A stretch of DNA of 21,624 nucleotides from an uncultured Butyrivibrio sp. (GCA_910577605.1 CAJTON010000001.1:72908-94531); one strand, 5' to 3'. Counted from the first letter of the stretch, positions 1 to 7,839 are shown. The notes: generated by a model from the sequence alone, not told the origin. Numbers and translations: made by a program.

Positions 1-89
1 GTCAGTGAAAAAAATGGGCGGAGAATATTGCGCGGAGATTAACCGGACGATAAATTGCTGCGAAAGGTGTTTTGAGAATCGTCGGCATC

Positions 90-124
90 AAAAAAAGAAG
101 CCTGAGCGTTATAGCTCAAGCTTC
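90..124 (-). terminator. Rho-independent terminator of the acetylesterase gene
   Basis: Read on the minus strand, an 11-bp stem (114-124 with 97-107, one G-T pair) has a 6-nt loop and is followed by seven T (90-96). The stop codon of the esterase gene lies at the loop, so coding sequence and terminator overlap. It closes the minus-strand operon. Confidence 0.9.
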
Positions 125-1674
125 TGCTGTACCCCGGCGGCTCCGACGTCCAGCTCTGTTTCGTCGTCCGCGTCGGTTCTGAAAGGCGACGCCGGAAGTC
201 CGTTCGTTCCGTACAGGGTAGGATTGCAGTAATTGCTCCAACAGTATCTTGCGTACATGGGAGAGTTTACTTTGTCCGAGGTAAATTCAACCGAAGAATT
301 TTTAACTTTTATGTCAGCCGGATAAAAGATCTTGTCCGCTCCGGCAATTTCGTAATATTCGGGTTCGCCTCTGAGTTTCAGCCTGTTTTGGGCGTGTTCA
401 AAAAAGACTTCAAGAACATTGCCGCGTATTTCTTTATAAGAGTAAAGAGGACCGAACGCTTCAGTTTCGTCCAGGACATGATACACGCCGCACAGGGCTT
501 GAAGAGCAAGCCTTTCGCCTACCGGACCTTTGTTTACCGGATGAATGTCGTTGTACTGTCCGCAGTCGGGGATTACAGCGATTCCGGTATTAGGGAGCGA
601 CTTGAATACGTTAAGCTGGGCCTCGCGGATGATCGGCCAGTTCTTGAAATCCGGATCGGCGCTGTAACGGTGCATCGGAAGCTGCGTTATTATGAACGGA
701 AGCCCGTCGTCCTGCCAGTCTTTGCGCCAAAGCTTTATGAGCGAGGTAAAGAGCGCCTGATACGCGCGGGGACGGTGGTCGTCGCTTTCTCCCTGATAGT
801 ATATGAAGCCGCAAAGAGTATAGGGGCAGATCCGCCGCAGCATCTGAGAGTACTGGCCGGACGGTCTGAACGGGTTAAAGCTGTTGATGGGACCGGGCCA
901 TTTGCATTCGCCGCATATCCTTAACGCTTCGGACCATTCCGTGTCCGGATTTTCTTCGTAAAGTTTGGCGCTGCGCTCGTCCCACGCCGATTCGTATTCG
1001 AGATATTCCAGATATTCCTTTTTCTGGTCCTCAAGGGAAATCCCTTTATTGCGTTCATCATATTCGTCGATGTATATGCGCGTGCTGTCATCGGAAAGAA
1101 TCGCCTCGCGGCTCATCCACGCGCTCGCCGAGGTGCCTCCCCAGTTACAGCCGATAACGCCTACCGTGACATCCAGCGCCGCCGCAAGTTTTTCGGCAAA
1201 AATATATCCGACCGCCGACCACGTGCGGAAATAATCGCTTTCTGTAAGCTGCCACTGAGCGCTTTCCCAGTCGGCAAAATAGGCCTCGTCCTCAAAGTCA
1301 TGCTTGGGAGTATAGAAGAATCTCACTTTACGGCAAGGCGCCGCTTTTATCCGTTCCCAGTCGGTACAGTTGGAAAGCTCAAATTCCATGTTGGACTGTC
1401 CTCCGGCAAGCCATACCTCGCCTATGGCGATATTATTGAGCGTGATATCGGAAATACCGTCCGAGGCGGTAAGCGTAAGACCGTCGGCGGCCTGCATGGG
1501 GGGCAGCTCGGCGCTCCACGCGCCGCCATCGTCCGACATTACAAAGACGCTTGCCTCTCCGAGAGTTATACTGATTCGTGACGCTGCGGCGGCTTTTCCC
1601 CAAAGCTTTATTTTTTTGTTCCGCTGAAGCACCATGTTGTCCGTAAATACGGGCGCGAGTATTTTTTTGCTCAT
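109..1674 (-). CDS. Sialate O-acetylesterase (SASA/SGNH-type)
   Basis: This 521-residue protein matches the sialate O-acetylesterase family, which removes O-acetyl groups from sialic acids or acetylated glycans. The nucleophile block GGQSNMEFEL has its serine at about residue 94. A YYQGES block lies near 292-297, and the DIHP motif supplies the likely catalytic Asp376 and His378. The N-terminus (MSKKILAPVFTDNMVLQR) carries no signal peptide, so the enzyme probably acts in the cytoplasm on imported, partly acetylated sugars. An SD-like GGAG lies about 8 nt before the ATG. The gene follows the CvpA-like gene by 19 bp and very likely shares its transcript. No sialic-acid uptake or catabolism genes are in view, so the substrate is open; xylan or other acetyl-glycan activity is possible. 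Confidence 0.88.
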   Translation of the reverse strand: MSKKILAPVFTDNMVLQRNKKIKLWGKAAAASRISITLGEASVFVMSDDGGAWSAELPPMQAADGLTLTASDGISDITLNNIAIGEVWLAGGQSNMEFELSNCTDWERIKAAPCRKVRFFYTPKHDFEDEAYFADWESAQWQLTESDYFRTWSAVGYIFAEKLAAALDVTVGVIGCNWGGTSASAWMSREAILSDDSTRIYIDEYDERNKGISLEDQKKEYLEYLEYESAWDERSAKLYEENPDTEWSEALRICGECKWPGPINSFNPFRPSGQYSQMLRRICPYTLCGFIYYQGESDDHRPRAYQALFTSLIKLWRKDWQDDGLPFIITQLPMHRYSADPDFKNWPIIREAQLNVFKSLPNTGIAVIPDCGQYNDIHPVNKGPVGERLALQALCGVYHVLDETEAFGPLYSYKEIRGNVLEVFFEHAQNRLKLRGEPEYYEIAGADKIFYPADIKVKNSSVEFTSDKVNSPMYARYCWSNYCNPTLYGTNGLPASPFRTDADDETELDVGAAGVQQKLEL

Positions 1675-1693
1675 ACTGTGTTCTCCGTTAAAC

Positions 1694-3133
1694 TTATTTT
1701 TTTATCTGCGCAAAAACATCCTCAAGCGCGTTTATAACACTCTTGGAGGTTTCATTGTCAAGAACTTGACTGTCCTTTATGCCGCTTATCGCTTCCTTTA
1801 CCTGCGTCTGCTGGTCGGCGGTCATGAACGAGGGCTTTATACTGCCGTTTGAGCGGTAGATATCAGAAAAAGACGCTGCTATATCAGAAAAGATAACGGC
1901 CTCTTCCTCGATACGCTCTTTAGTCAGCGACGACAGCACCTTATCAGCGTCGTATTCTTTTGGAAGCTTTGCCCCGATCTCATCCATTGCCATTCCGATT
2001 CCCGAATAGATCAGATCGGGAAGGACCTCTCTGAATTCGGGATTACTGCCGAGAGCGGTGAAAATTTCTTTGGCGTATTCCCTGTCCGCAAAAGCGTTGA
2101 GAAGCTCTTTGGCGGACATATCGGCGTTCAGCTCTTTGCTTTGAAGAAGCTTCATAAGCTCGGCGAGCAGAGCGAAATCCCTCACTACGTCTTCGGCGCT
2201 CCAATTGCTTATTTTTTCGAGAATTTTGCGGACGACTGTTCCGGCCCTGCCTTTGGGAATTTTTATTTTGACGCCCATACAGGATTTGCCCTCGAGCCAT
2301 TGCGAAGCCATGTAAGGTACGGCGGCGCCTATCGACGGGGCGAGAAGCGAGGAGCCGTTAAGCGCGCCGTCGATTTTAAGCAGCGAGCTTTCGGTTTCGT
2401 TCATATCCGTTTGTTCAAAAGAAAATACGTCATAGGAGTTGAAAGCGAATTCCGCCGCGTAGCCGATCTCGTCGGAGGGAAGTATATGTACGCCGTTTTG
2501 GTCAAACGCCGTAAGCGCGTTGAAGAAAGCGCCTCCTCCTGCCGCCGAAGCCGCTTTTACTACGGGATAGCGGGCGATCTTAGTAATATCTTTGGTGGGC
2601 GCTGCTGAAACGTATTTGTATGAATCTATCCTGTCGCTGTCAAGTCTGCCGCAGAGAGCGGCAGCGGGCGAGAGGATAAGTATGAATGTCATCAGTCCCG
2701 AAAATACCCGTATAACGGGTGATATTACCTTAGGCTCCCCGGACTTGCCTTTCTTGGCAGGATATTTTTTGACAATAATGTTTATCGGTATTTTCAGCAG
2801 GAGAAATACAGCAAGATAAAAAAACGCAAATATTGCCACGCTTAATATAACGCGTCCCGCCGTAAGGTACCATACGGAGATATCGGGAAGAGCAAGCATT
2901 CCTGCCGTACCTGACGAGACCGAGGAGGTTATTCTGTCCGATAAGATTTTTGCCGCGTTTTTGCCGAGCGCCGACGCGAAAAGTCTCGCCAGCCCGAATG
3001 CCGCAAGCGCCGCGATCACATTCGAGGCAAGCGACAGAAGCGAGCGCCGAAGTCCTTTTTTGATCCCGACGATAACGCCGCACACGAGAATTATTATTAA
3101 AATTGCCGTTATAATTATATTGTATATGTTCAT
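1694..3133 (-). CDS. CvpA-like membrane protein with long C-terminal soluble region
   Basis: The 479-residue protein begins with MNIYNIIITAILIIILVCG. About four hydrophobic helices (near 5-24, 32-55, 90-115 and 140-160) have the layout of the CvpA / colicin V production family, including the basic loop IKKGLRR after the first helix. Residues 165-479 are hydrophilic, mostly helical, and not a domain I recognise. The reading frame stays open to 3442, but that stretch would cross the promoter and the start of clpB, so I place the start at the ATG at 3131-3133. A near-perfect promoter ends only 7 nt upstream, which leaves no room for an SD and suggests a leaderless message. It is co-directional with the acetylesterase gene. 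Its function is not known; the CvpA assignment rests on topology and the N-terminal sequence. Confidence 0.75.
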   Translation of the reverse strand: MNIYNIIITAILIIILVCGVIVGIKKGLRRSLLSLASNVIAALAAFGLARLFASALGKNAAKILSDRITSSVSSGTAGMLALPDISVWYLTAGRVILSVAIFAFFYLAVFLLLKIPINIIVKKYPAKKGKSGEPKVISPVIRVFSGLMTFILILSPAAALCGRLDSDRIDSYKYVSAAPTKDITKIARYPVVKAASAAGGGAFFNALTAFDQNGVHILPSDEIGYAAEFAFNSYDVFSFEQTDMNETESSLLKIDGALNGSSLLAPSIGAAVPYMASQWLEGKSCMGVKIKIPKGRAGTVVRKILEKISNWSAEDVVRDFALLAELMKLLQSKELNADMSAKELLNAFADREYAKEIFTALGSNPEFREVLPDLIYSGIGMAMDEIGAKLPKEYDADKVLSSLTKERIEEEAVIFSDIAASFSDIYRSNGSIKPSFMTADQQTQVKEAISGIKDSQVLDNETSKSVINALEDVFAQIKK

Positions 3134-3140
3134 GGAAATA

Positions 3141-3169
3141 ATTATAAGACTAAAGAAATTTATTGGCAA
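3141..3169 (-). promoter_or_regulatory. Promoter of the CvpA-like gene
   Basis: On the minus strand there is a -35 TTGCCA (3164-3169), a 17-bp spacer and a perfect -10 TATAAT (3141-3146). The -10 ends 7 nt before the ATG, so transcription should start at or next to the start codon. It diverges from the clpB promoter about 40 bp away. Confidence 0.75.
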
Positions 3170-3207
3170 GGGAAAACTGCCGCTGACGGCGTAAAAAAAA
3201 AAAGATG

Positions 3208-3235
3208 TTGACATTTTAAAGATATGTGTTATATT
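3208..3235 (+). promoter_or_regulatory. clpB promoter, sigma-A type with extended -10
   Basis: A perfect TTGACA -35 (3208-3213), a 16-bp spacer and TATATT (3230-3235) are visible, with a TGn extension before the -10. Predicted start is near 3242, giving a leader of about 100 nt. No CIRCE inverted repeat (HrcA) and no CtsR heptad repeat is visible around it. Confidence 0.7.
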
Positions 3236-3241
3236 ACAGAT

Positions 3242-3343
3242 AGAACAAAAAAACAGCAGCCGTATGGCAGCCTCGCAGCCGCCCGTAATCAGATAATACG
3301 ATGACGGCTGCGGTCGGTAAACGCAGAAACGGAGGAACAGATT
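3242..3343 (+). promoter_or_regulatory. Structured 5' leader of clpB
   Basis: The leader holds three copies of GCAGCC (3256-3261, 3267-3272, 3275-3280) and one complementary GGCTGC (3306-3311). The first copy extends to an 8-bp match, GCAGCCGT with ACGGCTGC (3304-3311). The single complement could pair with any of the three copies, so alternative folds are possible just upstream of the SD GGAGGA (3331-3336). This is inferred from sequence only and matches no riboswitch class I know. Confidence 0.4.
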
Positions 3344-5935
3344 ATGAATATACAGAAATTTACGCAGAATTCGGTCGAAGCGCTGGAGGACAGTCAGAAG
3401 CTTGCGTATGAATACGGCAATCAGGAGGTGGACGAGGAGCATCTCCTGTGCGCGCTTCTTGATCTTGAGGACAGCCTGATAAGGGGGCTGTTAGTCAAGA
3501 CGGGAGTTGACGCCGACGCGTTTGAAAATGAGGCAGAGAGACTTATTGAGAGGAAGGTCAAGGTTTCGGGGGACGTACAGCTCCATATAAGTCAGGCGCT
3601 CAACAAGGTGCTTCTCTGCGCCGAGGACGAGGCAAAAGCAATGGGAGATATGTATGTTTCTGTCGAGCATATTTTTCTTACAATGATTAAGTATCCAAAT
3701 CAGGGCGTTAAGGAGCTTTTAGGGCGTTATAAAATAACCAGGGAGTCCTTCCTTAAAGCCCTCAGCGAGGTCAGGGGCAGCAGACAGGTCACCTCGGATA
3801 ATCCGGAGGCGACATACGACACGCTGAACAAATACGGAGTGGACCTTGTAAAGCGCGCGGGGGAGCAGAAGCTTGATCCCGTTATCGGCCGGGATTCTGA
3901 GATCCGCAATGTCATCCGCATTCTTTCGAGAAAAACAAAGAACAATCCCGTGCTTATCGGGGAGCCGGGCGTCGGCAAGACCGCGGTAGCCGAGGGACTG
4001 GCGCAGAGAATAGTGCGCGGAGACGTGCCGGAGGGACTTAAAGACAAGACTGTATTTTCACTTGATATGGGAGCGATGCTCGCGGGGGCTAAATACAGGG
4101 GAGAGTTTGAGGAGCGTCTAAAGGCTGTGCTCGACGAGGTGCGCAAAAGCGAGGGCAGGATAATCCTTTTTATCGACGAGCTGCACACCATAGTCGGCGC
4201 CGGAAAGACGGAAGGCTCGATGGACGCCGGAAATATGCTCAAGCCCATGCTTGCCAGAGGCGAGCTGCATTGCATCGGGGCGACGACGCTTGACGAATAC
4301 CGCAAGTATATAGAAAAGGACGCCGCGCTTGAAAGGCGTTTTCAGCCGGTAATGGTTGACGAGCCGACGGTGGAGGATACGATTTCCATTTTAAGGGGAA
4401 TAAAAGAAAGGTACGAGGTTTTCCACGGCGTAAAAATAGCCGACAACGCTATCGTAGCCGCAGCGGAGCTGTCGAACCGGTATATTTCCGACAGGTTCCT
4501 GCCGGATAAGGCGATAGACCTTGTGGACGAGGCGTGCGCGCTTATAAAGACGGAGCTTGATTCGATGCCTGCCGAGCTTGACGAGCTTTCGAGAAAGGTC
4601 ATGCAGCTTGAGATCGAGGAGGCGGCGCTTAAAAAGGAAACTGATGAAATAAGCAAGAAGCGTCTGTTTGAGCTTCAGTCAGAGCTTGCGGAGCTGCGGG
4701 ATGAATTTAACACAAAGAAGACCCAGTGGGACAATGAAAAATCTTCGGTGGACAGACTGAGCAGACTGCGCGAGGAGATCGAGGATGTAAACAACCGTAT
4801 CCAGATGGCAAAACGCGAATATGATCTTGAAAAGGCCGCTGAATTGCAGTACGGAAAGCTTCCGGCGCTTGAAAAGGAGCTTGCCGAACAGGAGAAGAAG
4901 GCAGGAGCGAAGGAGCTTTCACTTGTGCACGAGTGCGTGACCGACGAGGAGATATCAAGGATCGTTTCACGGTGGACGGGAATACCTGTTACAAGGCTGA
5001 ATGAGAGCGAACGCAGCAAGATACTGAATCTCGCTGACGAGCTGCACACAAGAGTTGTCGGGCAGGACGAGGGAGTTACGAAGGTCACGGAGGCTATAAT
5101 GCGTTCGCGCGCGGGAATCAAAGACCCCTCGCGGCCGATAGGCTCGTTTCTTTTCCTCGGACCGACGGGCGTTGGCAAGACCGAGCTTGCAAAGACTCTT
5201 GCCAAAAGTCTTTTTGACGATGAAAACAATATGGTGCGTATAGACATGAGCGAATATATGGAAAAATACTCCGTATCAAGGCTTATAGGAGCGCCTCCCG
5301 GATACGTTGGATACGAGGAGGGCGGACAGCTTTCGGAGGCGGTAAGACGCAGACCTTATTCTGTCGTTTTGTTCGACGAGATAGAGAAGGCTCATCCGGA
5401 TGTGTTCAATGTGCTTTTACAGGTGCTTGACGACGGAAGGATAACTGATTCTCAGGGAAGGACGGTCGATTTTAAAAATACCATCATAATTCTTACTTCA
5501 AATTTAGGCTCGGCGCATCTTCTTGAAGGTATTGAAGCAAACGGCAGTATAAGTCCCGAATGTGAAGAGCTTGTCATGTCGGAGCTGAGAAGCAGCTTCA
5601 GACCGGAATTTCTGAACAGGCTTGACGAGATAATAATGTTCAAGCCTCTGACAAGAGAAAATATCGGAAGGATCATAGGGCTTATGACCGACGAGCTTAA
5701 CCGAAGGCTTGAGCCGAAGGAGATCACGGTAAGACTCACGGAGCCCGCCGTGGACAATATAGCTGAACGCGGCTACGATCCGGTCTACGGAGCCCGCCCT
5801 CTCAAGCGTTACATTCAAAAGACGGTGGAGACTCTTTGCGCAAGGCTCATTCTTGAGGGCGGAGTAAATCCCGGAGACACGATTCTTATAGACGTAAACG
5901 GCGGACAGCTTTGTGCCGTCAGACAAACTGATTGA
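3344..5935 (+). CDS. clpB: ATP-dependent disaggregase ClpB
   Basis: This 863-residue Hsp100 chaperone works with DnaK to dissolve protein aggregates. An N-terminal double Clp repeat (about 1-145) is followed by AAA+ module 1 with Walker A GEPGVGKT (206-213), Walker B ILFIDEL (274-280) and pore loop KYRG (250-253). A long coiled-coil middle domain (about 405-525) comes next, then AAA+ module 2 with GPTGVGKT (606-613), VVLFDEIEKAHPDV (674-687) and pore motif GYVGYEEGG (653-661). The full-length middle domain and the lack of a ClpP-docking [LIV]GF loop point to ClpB rather than ClpC. The start is fixed by GGAGGA 7 nt upstream of the ATG. The gene has its own promoter and ends inside the convergent DUF4250 gene. 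Confidence 0.97.
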   Translation: MNIQKFTQNSVEALEDSQKLAYEYGNQEVDEEHLLCALLDLEDSLIRGLLVKTGVDADAFENEAERLIERKVKVSGDVQLHISQALNKVLLCAEDEAKAMGDMYVSVEHIFLTMIKYPNQGVKELLGRYKITRESFLKALSEVRGSRQVTSDNPEATYDTLNKYGVDLVKRAGEQKLDPVIGRDSEIRNVIRILSRKTKNNPVLIGEPGVGKTAVAEGLAQRIVRGDVPEGLKDKTVFSLDMGAMLAGAKYRGEFEERLKAVLDEVRKSEGRIILFIDELHTIVGAGKTEGSMDAGNMLKPMLARGELHCIGATTLDEYRKYIEKDAALERRFQPVMVDEPTVEDTISILRGIKERYEVFHGVKIADNAIVAAAELSNRYISDRFLPDKAIDLVDEACALIKTELDSMPAELDELSRKVMQLEIEEAALKKETDEISKKRLFELQSELAELRDEFNTKKTQWDNEKSSVDRLSRLREEIEDVNNRIQMAKREYDLEKAAELQYGKLPALEKELAEQEKKAGAKELSLVHECVTDEEISRIVSRWTGIPVTRLNESERSKILNLADELHTRVVGQDEGVTKVTEAIMRSRAGIKDPSRPIGSFLFLGPTGVGKTELAKTLAKSLFDDENNMVRIDMSEYMEKYSVSRLIGAPPGYVGYEEGGQLSEAVRRRPYSVVLFDEIEKAHPDVFNVLLQVLDDGRITDSQGRTVDFKNTIIILTSNLGSAHLLEGIEANGSISPECEELVMSELRSSFRPEFLNRLDEIIMFKPLTRENIGRIIGLMTDELNRRLEPKEITVRLTEPAVDNIAERGYDPVYGARPLKRYIQKTVETLCARLILEGGVNPGDTILIDVNGGQLCAVRQTD

Positions 5936-6095
5936 TGTCGGGATCGTACCGATAGCTCAATGAACCCAGTTTTTGGGTAAGCGAGTCCTTATCGGCGTCA
6001 TAGCGGCCGCAGAAATCGTCCAGGTTTTCGCATTCGTCCCGCAGCTTGGTGTTTACGAAACTTAACAGTATGAATGGGTCGTTTGGAAGTGTCAT
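5919..6095 (-). CDS. DUF4250 domain-containing small protein
   Basis: Reading the minus strand gives a 58-residue protein starting MTLPNDPFILLSFVNTKL and ending YDPDINQFV. This matches DUF4250, a family of about 55-60 residues common in Clostridia, including its LPNDPF-LLSFVNTKLRD opening and its Y-YD---NQFV ending. Function is unknown; the fold is probably a small helical bundle. A strong SD, GGAGGT, lies about 9 nt before the ATG (minus strand of 6105-6110). Its last 17 bp overlap the end of clpB in tail-to-tail orientation. Confidence 0.9.
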   Translation of the reverse strand: MTLPNDPFILLSFVNTKLRDECENLDDFCGRYDADKDSLTQKLGSLSYRYDPDINQFV

Positions 6096-6149
6096 GGCGC
6101 AGTAACCTCCGTATTGTTATATTTTTATAATAACATAATTATTTTGAGG

Positions 6150-6178
6150 TTGAAACTGTTTTTCTATTTTGGTACAAT
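6150..6178 (+). promoter_or_regulatory. Promoter of the four-helix membrane protein gene
   Basis: TTGAAA (6150-6155), a 17-bp spacer and TACAAT (6173-6178) lie 29 bp upstream of the ATG at 6208. An SD-like GAAGGA is at 6195-6200. Confidence 0.75.
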
Positions 6179-6207
6179 GTTTTTAAATAAAACCGAAGGA
6201 CAGGATT

Positions 6208-6753
6208 ATGGCACAGAAGAAAACGAGGTCGGAAACGGCGCTTTTCGACATAATAATATATGCGATGATGGTCGTGGCTGTTCTGTATGTTATCGTACAG
6301 TCGGTCATGGGAAATAACAACAGGCTGCATTTCAAACTGACGCTCGGACTTTGGATACTTGCGGCGGTGGTGGTCGCGGATTTCATAGCTCCGTTGATAC
6401 AGGGAAAGTTTGACGGGCTGAACCGGAAAGCATCGTATATGTACGGGGTCTATGCGGCGGCGGACGCGGCGATGTTCACATGTCTTTATGTTTTTGTGAT
6501 AAACGTAGGGCTTGCGAAAGAACCGCTGCACTATGTGTTTCTGGGCGGGGCGGCAATATTTTTTGCTGGGAAAACAATAGCCTACAAAGCATTTGAGGGT
6601 GCAAAGCTTCGTCAGGACATCGAGCAGGAAAATATAACGCCGGACGCGTTGGAATTTGAGCCGGACGGAAACGGTACTGACGATATTTTTGTGGATACTC
6701 TTGAAGAGGACGACGATATACAGGTCCTGATCTACAGGGACAAAAAAAGGTAA
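6208..6753 (+). CDS. Four-helix membrane protein with acidic C-terminal tail, unknown function
   Basis: The 181-residue protein shows four hydrophobic segments (about 14-32, 44-64, 78-101 and 107-126) after a short basic N-terminus, MAQKKTRSE. A hydrophilic tail (about 130-181) follows that is rich in Asp and Glu, including DTLEEDDDIQ, and ends basic (RDKKR). I do not recognise a named family. The start is supported by GAAGGA 7 nt upstream and a good promoter. A terminator-like hairpin follows 10 bp after the stop, and the polysaccharide deacetylase gene starts right behind it, so the two may be joined by read-through. Confidence 0.75.
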   Translation: MAQKKTRSETALFDIIIYAMMVVAVLYVIVQSVMGNNNRLHFKLTLGLWILAAVVVADFIAPLIQGKFDGLNRKASYMYGVYAAADAAMFTCLYVFVINVGLAKEPLHYVFLGGAAIFFAGKTIAYKAFEGAKLRQDIEQENITPDALEFEPDGNGTDDIFVDTLEEDDDIQVLIYRDKKR

Positions 6754-6763
6754 AAATACGAGG

Positions 6764-6812
6764 ATACCTGCATATACATTACCAAACGGTGATATATGTG
6801 CAGGTATTTTTT
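6764..6812 (+). terminator. Terminator-like hairpin abutting the next start codon
   Basis: Arms 6764-6779 and 6792-6807 pair over 16 positions with one wobble and one mismatch, around a 12-nt loop, and are followed by TTTTTT (6807-6812). The ATG of the deacetylase begins at 6813, and the only SD-like AGG (6802-6804) lies inside the 3' arm. It may act as an attenuator as well as a terminator. Confidence 0.75.
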
Positions 6813-7493
6813 ATGTGGGGAAAAAGATTATGCGCCATAATAATGTCGGGACTTGCCTGCTTGCTTTATGTCGTATATATACAGAACGGTCCTTCAAAGG
6901 GCGACGGCATACAGTTTGTGGCTGGCAGGCGTTTTTATGAAAAGACGGTTGCGATAACCTTCGACGACGGACCGAGGGCGGGCTGCACCAAAAGACTTCT
7001 GGACGGGCTGAAGGAGCGCGGGATACGGGCGACTTTCTTTCTGGTCGGCGAAAATATTCCCGGCAACGAGGAGCTTGTGCGCCAGATGAAAAAGGACGGA
7101 CATATAATCGGCAATCATACATACACTCATGTCGAGCTGAGCAAACTGTCACATGAAGCAGCCATGAACGAGATCAATAAGACGAACGCGCTCATTGAGG
7201 ACATCACGGGAGAAAAGGTGGTCTATATAAGACCGCCGTGCGGCGCGTGGAGCGAACGCATGATTTTTGAGGTCGATATGACTCCTGTTTTCTGGAGCGT
7301 TGACCCGAAGGACTGGTGCACAGAGGATTCGTCAACGGTGGTAAAACGCGTGGTAAACAATATTAACGACGGGGATATAATATTGTTCCATGATATATAT
7401 GATTCTTCGGTAAGCGCGGCGCTTGAGGTCATAGACCGGCTTAAAGCGCAGGGCTATGTATTCGTGACAATAGACGAAATTCTTATAGAGTAG
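6813..7493 (+). CDS. Membrane-anchored polysaccharide deacetylase (NodB/CE4)
   Basis: This 226-residue protein has one N-terminal membrane segment (about 6-24) and a NodB-homology domain. All five CE4 blocks are visible: TFDDGP (49-54, catalytic and metal Asp), HTYTH (102-106, metal His pair), RPPCG (140-144), DPKDW (164-168) and LFHD (191-194). Such enzymes remove N-acetyl groups from peptidoglycan or other surface glycans; the anchor suggests action outside the membrane. The frame can be extended to a GTG at 6789, but that lies inside the hairpin arm, so I chose the ATG at 6813. No separate promoter is visible, and expression probably depends on read-through of the preceding hairpin. Confidence 0.9.
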   Translation: MWGKRLCAIIMSGLACLLYVVYIQNGPSKGDGIQFVAGRRFYEKTVAITFDDGPRAGCTKRLLDGLKERGIRATFFLVGENIPGNEELVRQMKKDGHIIGNHTYTHVELSKLSHEAAMNEINKTNALIEDITGEKVVYIRPPCGAWSERMIFEVDMTPVFWSVDPKDWCTEDSSTVVKRVVNNINDGDIILFHDIYDSSVSAALEVIDRLKAQGYVFVTIDEILIE

Positions 7494-7497
7494 GTTA

Positions 7498-7526
7498 TTG
7501 CAATTTGCGGTTCGTTCGTGTATACT
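7498..7526 (+). promoter_or_regulatory. Promoter upstream of the rarA leader / RNA candidate
   Basis: TTGCAA (7498-7503), a 17-bp spacer and TATACT (7521-7526) begin just after the deacetylase stop codon. Predicted transcription start is near 7533, about 300 nt ahead of rarA. Confidence 0.65.
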
Positions 7527-7532
7527 TTATGT

Positions 7533-7760
7533 ATTATCAAAGAGGGCGTCGCCCGTAGATTTATTTTTCAGTAAGGTCTTTATATCCTTGTCAGGATGGA
7601 CAATACCGGAAACGACGGCGAGGATATGGGACAGGTATTTGTCACCTGCATATCCTCACAACAATTTAAGGAGGAAAACGAGCGGGCAAAATATGACAGG
7701 TCTTTTGCCGAGCTTGCTTTTGCCGGCGGTTTTATGTTCGGGACGAAAACCGCTTGTTAT
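7533..7760 (+). ncRNA. Hairpin-rich non-coding region, candidate 6S-like RNA or rarA leader
   Basis: Between the promoter and rarA there is no convincing gene. Three helices stand out: an interrupted long hairpin 7620-7657 (GAGGATATG with CATATCCTC plus an inner AGGT/ACCT), a 7-bp stem 7685-7691 with 7703-7709, and an 8-bp stem 7726-7733 with 7746-7753. An alternative outer stem (CCTTGTCA 7586-7593 with TGACAGG 7694-7700) would enclose the first hairpin behind a large internal bubble, the general shape of 6S RNA. 6S RNA genes lie next to rarA relatives in some bacteria (ssrS-ygfA in E. coli is nearby in concept; bsrA sits close to yrvN/rarA in B. subtilis). I cannot match a 6S consensus by sequence. 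A 77-codon open frame (7596-7829) crosses the region but lacks an SD. Confidence 0.35.
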
Positions 7761-7839
7761 GCGATAGAGCCTGCGAGGATACGGATTACAGGAAAATGCT
7801 TTATTAAGAGTACGGGTTATGAGGTTTGACGGACAGTAT

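Noticed and set aside
5..232. 75-codon forward open frame at the left edge
   Set aside because: It lies antisense to the esterase 3' end and across its terminator, with no family resemblance.
3170..3343. Search for CIRCE (HrcA) or CtsR operator at clpB
   Set aside because: No TTAGCACTC-N9-GAGTGCTAA or direct heptad repeat is visible.
3134..3442. N-terminal extension of the CvpA-like frame up to 3442
   Set aside because: It would run through both divergent promoters and 99 bp of clpB. The family-like N-terminus begins at the ATG at 3133.
3344..5935. Calling the Hsp100 protein ClpC
   Set aside because: The middle coiled coil is full ClpB length and no ClpP-binding loop is seen.
6764..7657. 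Shared words ACCTGCATAT and CAGGTATTT between the hairpin at 6764 and the hairpin at 7620
   Set aside because: The order of the two words differs and the match is short, so chance or convergent palindromes explain it.
7596..7829. 77-codon forward open frame upstream of rarA, with a FAGGFMFGTK segment faintly like the C-terminus of some small clostridial proteins
   Set aside because: It has no SD at either ATG, overlaps the rarA start, and runs through strong hairpins behind a promoter. RNA or leader fits better.
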